This document shows, in pieces, positions 57,327 through 64,000 of a DNA stretch of 64,000 bases. The position numbers and the translations under genes were made by a program. Below the pieces are notes generated by a model. It worked only from the letters and a program-made list of their open reading frames with translations, made no database searches and was not told the origin of the DNA. Source of the DNA: Fasciola hepatica (taxonomy: Eukaryota > Platyhelminthes > Trematoda > Plagiorchiida > Fasciolidae); NCBI GenBank assembly GCA_948099385.1, contig CANUEZ040000069.1:825501-889500 (forward strand). The letters are read 5' to 3'. Every line of letters starts with the position of its first letter. Positions within the stretch are counted from its first letter, which is position 1.

Positions 57327-57817
57327 CTATGAAAGGGGAGTGAGTGAGAAGATAATACTTGTATTCTAGTGGGTAATGTACTGTTCTAATTAGCATGCTC
57401 GTAATAATTGTGTTGTGTGAGGACACAACTAAGACTGTTCAATAGGTGAGCACTGTGTGTTTGGTAACCGTGGATTGTGGTGGTTTGGATAAGATTTAAC
57501 TGAATTTTAGAAATCTCTAAAATGACCATTTTCTAATAACTACCGTATGCTTGCTGCTATTTCCCATAAGTTCATGATTGCTGAGCTGGACATTCGGTTT
57601 GTATTATCTCGTAGCAGACTATGCGCACTACGAACTGACCAAACAAGACGGGAGGAGCAGGGATGATCCTATCGCACTTCACTAGCAGACACACAAACAC
57701 ACCTTCACATACGAGTGAGGACATGCAACTATTGACAGATAGCGTACTGACTAATCATACAGGAACCCGTCCGTATCTGCACGGTAAGATGAGCAATGTT
57801 TGGTTTCTTCTTATTAG

Positions 57818-58110
57818 TTACATACTAGAAGTGAAGCTATAGCGTTCTGGACCGCGTGCGGAATCATTCGAATCATCAGAATCTTCTCTCACAAGTTCCT
57901 CACCGATTTGGCTTACTTGACTTACAAATCTTCGAACTGGATTTTTGGGTGATGGTTGTGTTTCCTCGACTGTATCAGGTAGACCATCACTCCCAGTTCC
58001 GGTAACCGCTTTCTTTTCGAATGCTTCTCTGAAGTCAATTTCGTTAAGGTGGCGTCGAGGTGTGCATGCCTCATTAAGGTCCGTGATCCTAACCATGGTT
58101 GTGGTGAGAC
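57818..58110 (-). CDS. Candidate terminal exon with acidic, Ser-rich tail
   Basis: A minus-strand ORF reading DLNEACTPRRHLNEIDFREA, then KKAVTGTGSDGLPDTVEETQ, then RFVSQVSQIGEELVRED and SDDSNDSARGPERYSFTSSM before TAG. The mixed charged, Ser- and Pro-containing text looks like a cytoplasmic tail and unlike transposon or intron sequence here. A possible acceptor is GTTAG at about 58093. It lies 5' of the CUB exons of unit 3, so it would be the last exon of another gene copy upstream. Unit 1 lacks it through a deletion between 37555 and 37557. Confidence 0.45.
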
Positions 58111-58399
58111 AGAAAAACATTCCGAATCACGTCGTGGTTCATGTCCAGCCACACTAATTGGGCCGCACGCGACTGGTCAGTCCGTGTGTGGCCTTTCTAC
58201 ACCGCCTCCAATCAAGTGCATTTATCGACTCGCCCTGTAAAACCGTCCAGCATAGGAATCTTAGTTCACTGTTTTAGTCCAGAGATTCGTGTTCTCTTTG
58301 TGTCTCGGATAATCAGACCAGGGTTCTCTGATACAACGATTTCTGCTGACGTTGGATAATGGCATTTCCAGTGAAATGTTTGGAGCAAATTCTCAAGTA

Positions 58400-59300
58400 A
58401 GTACAAGAACAGTTTGAAATTTCAATCCCGAGGATTCCTGTGCAGCTAAAAGTGGACATCCCGAAAATACCAACTGTCGAGACGCTGTTGTAAAGCGTCA
58501 GTGAATTTCATCATCAGCCCGACGATGTTATAAACTTTGACTCATGGTATTCCACATACGTAAACGTTCATCAGGCCACTGGCATACGATTTCTGTTGCG
58601 TAAACTGGGTCCGGCTGAACATCACACATACTTCAATTCGATCTTATCAAAACACTCATAGGACCTGGATTTATCACGGACAGTAAAACATCTAAGTGCC
58701 CACTTTGGTAAACGTTCTTCTTTGTTTAGTACATGTTACCAACATTAGCAACTTCCGAGAAGTGCTGACCACGATTTCGTCTCCTAATTAGACGGAGTCA
58801 ATCGTTCTTGTGAACAAGCCAAACTCCAAAATCTCAAATGATCAGTCGATAACTCCCAATTTTGTTTGTGGTCTTCACTCATCTATTGAGAATAACATTC
58901 GCACCCAAGTCTTAGCCAAGCTTGAACCTGATCCCAAAATCACATTACAACACCACCGAAAAATGTCAGTGCTTGAATAATTCAAAACACGATGAGAAAA
59001 TGATTCAGCAAGTAGATCGCAGTCAGTTATCGTGATCAATGTTTTAACTACGTCTGGAAGACTAAAACTTCCTCAACCGGACTTCCAAAACAGACTGTGC
59101 GACGCATGTTGTCACTGTTGATTGTGGCACTTCCTTCGTTCTTGTACGTATAGGTCACACGAATGTGGATTTTGTCGAAAAATTGGTCATGAACAAAGAA
59201 TCTGTCGCGGCTGAGGACTGAATCCGAAAAGTGGATCAATTAAAAGGCACCAGCAACGACAAGACAGAATGCTTGCAACAATCAGGTCTCACGTAACACA
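58400..59300 (+). pseudogene. Ty3/gypsy (CsRn1-like) gag with zinc knuckles (unit 3)
   Basis: Same relic as at 37880-38830. The first knuckle is slightly better kept (CDACCHC, stop, LWHFLRSCTYR), followed by HECGFCRKIGHEQRIC. Frames are broken at several points. Confidence 0.75.
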
Positions 59301-59549
59301 CCAGAAGATCTACTTTCACAGGGTCTTCGGTCACATTCCATTGCTGGGTTAACGCCCCACTATCTTGTAGGTCAGACGCTTGAGTCAAAGGCTCCGGTTA
59401 GGGTTCCAATAAACCTTTTCTGTGTTATGGGCAGATGCGAAGTATGATTCGCCCAGTAACCTCCAACATCTTTCTTGTAAGGGGTCTAACCAGTTTCTCC
59501 TCTCTTCATTTAAGATCGATACAAAACGCCACAGGTAACTGTGGCTCTC

Positions 59550-60100
59550 AAGAAAGTAGTGGTTCAGGAGTTGCCCTCCTGAGGCCTAAGTTTTCACTTC
59601 ACTTGGATGCCTTCAAAGTCTGCACATCACGTCAGAAAGGGCATCAGGCTGCCCTCGATAAAACTGTGTAATTTCAAAATACATGTATGTTGTGTCTCCG
59701 AAATGCGCGTACAAGAGCCCACATTTTTGATCAATCTTCACATCTCAGACACAACCTCAGTCTCTAGCTTTACTCTTCATGTGTCGCGTGATCTGGTTCC
59801 TAGTGCTCGTGGTCAGGTTGGTGTGTGGCTGTGTGCTTTAGGCATGAGAGCTGAGCGTGCATTTCTAGACTGGATTCCCGTCAGCAGTCGTTTATGTGCA
59901 GTTCGGTTGGACAGTTCTGTGCATTTCAATAGCAACAAACTGAAACGTCGATGCGTATTCGTCGTGTTTGTGTGTGCACCCACTGACTGCAGTTCCCCTG
60001 AGACAATGGACGAATTCTACCAGTATTCGTCTCGACTTCTTCGAGGTGTGACTTCAATATTTGTGTTTGTATTTGATCAGACGTTTGCATAGACAGACGT
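59550..60100 (+). mobile_element. APE-type LINE endonuclease, 5' part (unit 3 only)
   Basis: A plus-strand ORF (59607-60092) with VCCVSEMRVQEPTFL, RGQVGVWLCALGMRAERA, LDWIPVSSRLCAVRL and VFVVFVCAPTDCSSPETMDE. This is the N-terminal part of the endonuclease of the same LINE family as 62230-63850 (APTDCSS is shared). It lies 2.1 kb left of that piece with a CR1-like LINE in the other direction between them. It is absent from unit 1. Confidence 0.72.
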
Positions 60101-60439
60101 CCGCATTTTACTCAAAAACGATTTACTCTTGGTAATTCACCGAATCAATGGGATGAAAAAAGCCACTACATATCAAAATTGTTAGAAAATTCTGTCGACA
60201 CTCCTGCCCAGTTTGTGAGGATTGCGGCCATATATGGAACCGTAGAGGTTTTGGATCGAAAGCAGGAACGTGTAGAATCGAGAGGGTTACATTTGGATAG
60301 ATCACTGTGTAAAAGTTGTATGCTATCTGCAAGCATTTTTCTGGGAGAAATTCACATATGCAGTCAGGTATGGTTTGGACAGCTTAGCAGATAGCCCAGT
60401 TAAGGGTGTGAAAGATGACCGACTGATAAAAGATTAACC

Positions 60440-62030
60440 TCGAAGAAGAATTTCAAGACCTCTTGTTAGTACACCAGCAAAAATAACAGCGGCCCAGTAA
60501 AGTAGAACAGGAAAAACACATTGACAAACAAAAAGGGGAATAACACTCTGTTTACCGGAAAAATGACTAAACTTTCGGAGTTGGTAAAATAGACGGCGTA
60601 GTACCTGCACACAGCTTGCAATGTCAGATGATCATTTCAAAAAAACGCATCGATACTTATTCCTAAGTATTTGACTAGGCTTACTCCAACTAGTGATTCC
60701 GTGGAAATGACGAATAGATCAGAAGGATAAGTCGGAATACAATACGAGCACAAAGATTTGTTTAAGAGAGAAGTAAATATACCGGTTAGGGCAACAGAAA
60801 CGTGTCTCAAAAGTGATGATCATCGGCCATCAGGATCAACACCTAAGGTTATCTTGGAAGTACGAAGAAGTTTAAATACTTCTTTCGTAGGAAAACTGGG
60901 CAATGTGCGCGCCATCTTCTGGAATGAATGAAATCGGAGAGTCATTTGATGGGTGAATGAATTCATTGTTCATACTGTCAACGTCCGCAGCAAATTCCAC
61001 TTGTTTCGTTTTCTTTCCACACAGCAGCCGAATACCTTGCCAAAGACGGTTATTATTATTATTGCTACACAGGAGTTGACTAGCATACAGCGAGTTAGTG
61101 CGTTTAATTTCTTCCTTCATCAAGCGAGACATGTATCATACTTTGGGATTATCCCGGGCTTTGTAGAAATATTCCTTCCATCTTCTTAAGGATTTCAATG
61201 TCAGACAAGTGGCACGGCCGTTACAGGGAAAGATGGTTTTTCTAAGGGACAGCAAATGTCCAAAATTAAATTGATCGTCTCTACGAAAAGTTTGACATTA
61301 CTACTGAGTGACGATTCGAAAGAAAACCGTGAAGATGCATGAGAAAGGGATTTCTGAAGGAAAATAATGTTATCACGTGAAAAATTTCGGAGACGGATTT
61401 TCATTTAGCTGGTTCGTTTGAAAGAGTGGGAGGTAAACCGGCCTCAACAGAAACAGACAATGGTCACTGGTTGAGACAGGTGCACACAGCTTCAGGGAGA
61501 GTAATTCACGACGAATGGTGATAATCGTTTCTAAAGCAGAGTTACCTCTGGTTCGAGAAACACAAAGACTAGTTAATTCAAACGCAGTGAGGAGTTGAGT
61601 GGGAATTGAAATCGCCTACTATGATGTGCAAATTGTCGTCTAACAAGGAAACGGCAAAAGGTAAAAAAGAGTCATAGAAAGTTGAAATAGAATTCTGTGA
61701 GGAAAACGGAGCCACGTATAAGTTTGTTATGATGGTGTTCCTACAGCGAGAAAATTTAGGATGGCACTGCATAACTAAACAATCAATACCATCCATCGAG
61801 TATGAATAAGCGACCTCGGACTTGTCACACCAGCTGGACTTCACAGATTTGACCACCCCGCCTCCGGTCTTCTTAGTGGTGGAACTCCTGTCCTGCCGAA
61901 ACATTTTGAAACCATTTATTGACACCAGGTAGTCAGAAAAATGTCGGTTCAACCACGATTCTTGTATGCAAACCACGCACGTATGAACTTGAATGCGAGA
62001 ACGAAGAACGAGGCTTAGATCCGACATTTT
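60440..62030 (-). mobile_element. CR1-like LINE, endonuclease, linker and RT end (unit 3)
   Basis: Minus strand. Endonuclease ORF 62027-61578 (VVCIQESWLN, TGGGVV, LHIIVGDFNSHS), middle ORF 61404-61201, linker 61132-60872 (KEEIKRTNSLYASQ, FAADVDSMNNEFI), then RT C-terminal text at 60840-60440 (SLVGVSLVKYLGISIDAF and FFLFYFTGPLLFLLVY). The catalytic RT core is missing, so an internal deletion joins linker and RT end near 60845. Confidence 0.78.
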
Positions 62031-62229
62031 GCCAAAAGAGAACGAGTGTTGGTACTCAACAGAGACGGGATGGACGTCTTCGTTGGAGGGAAGTAGTCAA
62101 GAATAGCCTGTCAGCTAATACGGACGCGTTTTTTGGGTCGAAATGAAATTCCTTTATCTAAATGATCGGCTGAATCAGACGGAGCAAAAGGTCCAATATT
62201 CTGCTTGAAAAGAGGAATTTCTGACAGCG

Positions 62230-63850
62230 TTTAGGCGACGAAGTGGTTTTCTGGCCGTATTTCATCGTGCTGGCCATGGTATTAGAACAATCCACAAGAT
62301 TATCTCACCACTGTCTGTATGTTGTAGTTAGAGCACGCAAGCCAACACACACACCCTCCCACACTCAGGGGAACATTTGAGGCACCTAGAGTGCACGAGT
62401 GTACGGCCCAACAGACTGCAGTTCCGACACGCAGAAGGACGAGTTCTATGATGAAATCACCACTCTCGTTTGCAGGAGCAAAGGCTCTGACATCGTAGTG
62501 CTCTTTGGTTATTTCAATGCACAAGTTGGCAAACTTGGTACGTCAGAAGCGTTTTTAGGTGGCCGTTGTGCTTTACTCGGTTTCGGATGTGAGAAAATTC
62601 CTTCAGTTTATTCGGGATAGTGAGCAGATTCCCGGGCAATGGTGTGAATCGGTGATTGTGCCGATTTACAAATAAGGTGGCAGATACTCTTGTGAATACC
62701 ACGGACGAATTAGCTTGGTAAGCATCGCATCCAAACCGCCCGCCGGGCTCACTCTTCACCGCGAAATGTGTACGCTTGAGAATCAAACTAGTTTCAGACC
62801 CAATAGGAGTTGTATCGACCACATTTTTACTCTTCCCTAAACCTCAAGGCACACACATATCTTCCATAGACCCAAAATCTATATCTTTCTTGATCTGAAA
62901 ACGGTGTTCGATTCAGCCAACTGCACCCTTCTTTGGCGCTGCCTTTTATTGAAGGGTGTAGCAAACAGATCTATTTCACTTCTCCAATGCTTGTATGCGA
63001 ATAGTCGAAACCAAGTTCGTGCTCACTGCCATCCTTCACCCGAATTCGTTTAAGTTGCCTCCTTCCACCCTACCTCTTCAACTTTTGGATTAACTGATTC
63101 TTAAGATAGCCCCATCTTCGTGTGAGAATAGCGGCATTGACCTCTGTTCACGAACTAGAATGTTTGACTTGGAATTCGTGGACGATATTGTTCTTCTGAG
63201 TGAATGTCCAGGTGAGTTGCAATCTCTCTTAGATGGCCTAAACAACAGCGTAGCAATTTTTGGCATGCGTTTTACATCTTCTAATTCTAAAATGCTGCTG
63301 CAGTACTGGATTGGTTCAACATCATATATTTTCTTTGTAGAGTAGGCTCTAGTTGAATTAGATAAGTTTTGTTGCCCGAACGGTTACATCTCACCAGGTG
63401 GATAGATATCGGATGAAGTGTCATTGTGTGTGCAGGAGGCGCGTTTGGCTTTTGCCAACCTCAGTTATCTGTGTCGCTCGCGTGACATCCGATAGTCTGT
63501 TGAGGTTAGAGTGTACAACGCGGTGGTTATGTCCCCTCTTATATGCGGCTCAGAAACACGGCCGTGGATCATGTGCTGTATCTAAACAGATTAGGGTGCT
63601 TGGGACATTTGTTACGCATACCCACCGATAGACTCCCTTGGCTTACACTGTTCTCCGAGGCAGTTAATTGAAATGATTGGAAGGTAGATCGAGGTAGCCA
63701 GTCCATCATATGGCAAGAAGTTATGAAAACAATGAGCAGTGGAGCTGGTTCACTAGGACGTGTTAGACTTCCAGGATGGGGTCCACGTGACCAGCCCACC
63801 AAATGGTTGGAACTAATAAGCGATATGGATAGGTGTAGCGGCCAGTGACG
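62230..63850 (+). mobile_element. APE-type LINE (RTE/CR1-like), internally deleted (unit 3)
   Basis: Counterpart of 40590-42215. It has YGPTDCSSDTQKDEFYDEIT, then the same jump after GGRCALL to RT: WCESVIVPIYK, SFRPNRSCIDHIFTL, IYIFLDLKTVFDSANC, LEFVDDIVLLSECPGEL and the 3' end VRLPGWGPRDQPTKWLEL-like text. The shared deletion point shows that it was present before the segment duplicated. Confidence 0.8.
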
Positions 63851-64000
63851 TTGCTGCATTCCTTGTCTTCGTGATTTCCACTCGTTATTTGATTTTTCTT
63901 TCACCTTTTCCACTTTATGCTTCTAATATTTTTGCCGTTGACTCGTAGATGCTGGAATGTAACAACAGAAACCAGAGCACAAAAGTGTGAGGCGCCCAAG

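Larger units (their letters stand above)
54450..64000. repeat. Tandem segmental duplication, unit 3
   Basis: Matches unit 1 from 34325 on, and unit 2 up to 56695. It carries both CUB modules, the acidic-tail ORF missing from unit 1, the gypsy gag, the CR1-like LINE with its RT end and both parts of the APE-type LINE. It leaves the window at 64000. Confidence 0.85.

Noticed and set aside
1..64000. Bacterial, viral or CRISPR-type systems
   Set aside because: No long intergenic-poor ORF chains, ribosome-binding sites or spaced repeats; introns and dense retroelement relics show a eukaryotic genome.

Overview
The window looks like repeat-rich nuclear DNA of a flatworm, most likely a digenean trematode. 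No long ORF, rRNA gene, bacterial operon or CRISPR array is visible. The identifiable coding matter is nearly all decayed retrotransposon sequence: BEL/Pao, Ty3/gypsy with CsRn1-like features, Penelope-like elements with GIY-YIG domains, CR1-like LINEs and a second APE-type LINE family. One tRNA-derived SINE carries a hammerhead ribozyme, in the arrangement known from the schistosome Sm-alpha family. Host sequence appears as short exons with GT-AG junctions. Family assignments come from motif reading by eye; no database search was possible.

Layout, left part (1-32,300). Two nested inverted repeats form A-x-B-spacer-B'-y-A'. Arm A (1-2927) pairs with A' (28892-31821), and arm B (4789-9142) pairs with B' (15997-20467). 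Sampled stretches look about 96-98% identical. A and A' are BEL/Pao pol sequence, minus strand on the left and plus strand on the right, and both carry the same Penelope-like insertion at the same point. B and B' contain no recognised transposon, but hold possible small secreted-protein exons. The 6.9 kb spacer holds gypsy fragments. The 8.4 kb interval y holds two possible CUB exons, a Penelope-like relic and tRNA-like sequences.

Layout, right part (32,300-64,000). A host multi-CUB gene or gene cluster runs on the minus strand. Each CUB domain is split over a 164-bp and a 184-bp exon. The exon pairs are phase 1-1 symmetric, so whole domains can be added without shifting frame. A segment bearing these exons occurs three times: 34.3-42.4 kb (unit 1), 45.3-47.6 kb (unit 2, truncated) and 54.45-64 kb (unit 3, running off the window). 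Units 1 and 3 share the same embedded gypsy gag, CR1-like LINE and APE-type LINE, so the transposons were there before the duplication. Unit 1 has since lost a 345-bp stretch with a coding-looking acidic tail and has had its LINE rearranged. Between the units lie a near-complete Penelope-like element, gypsy pol fragments, the ribozyme SINE, further LINEs and a 92-bp foldback insertion with a 13-bp target duplication.

The transposon relics look non-functional, with stops, frameshifts and lost catalytic residues. The parts most likely to be alive are the CUB exons, the possible secreted-protein exons in B/B' and the hammerhead motif.
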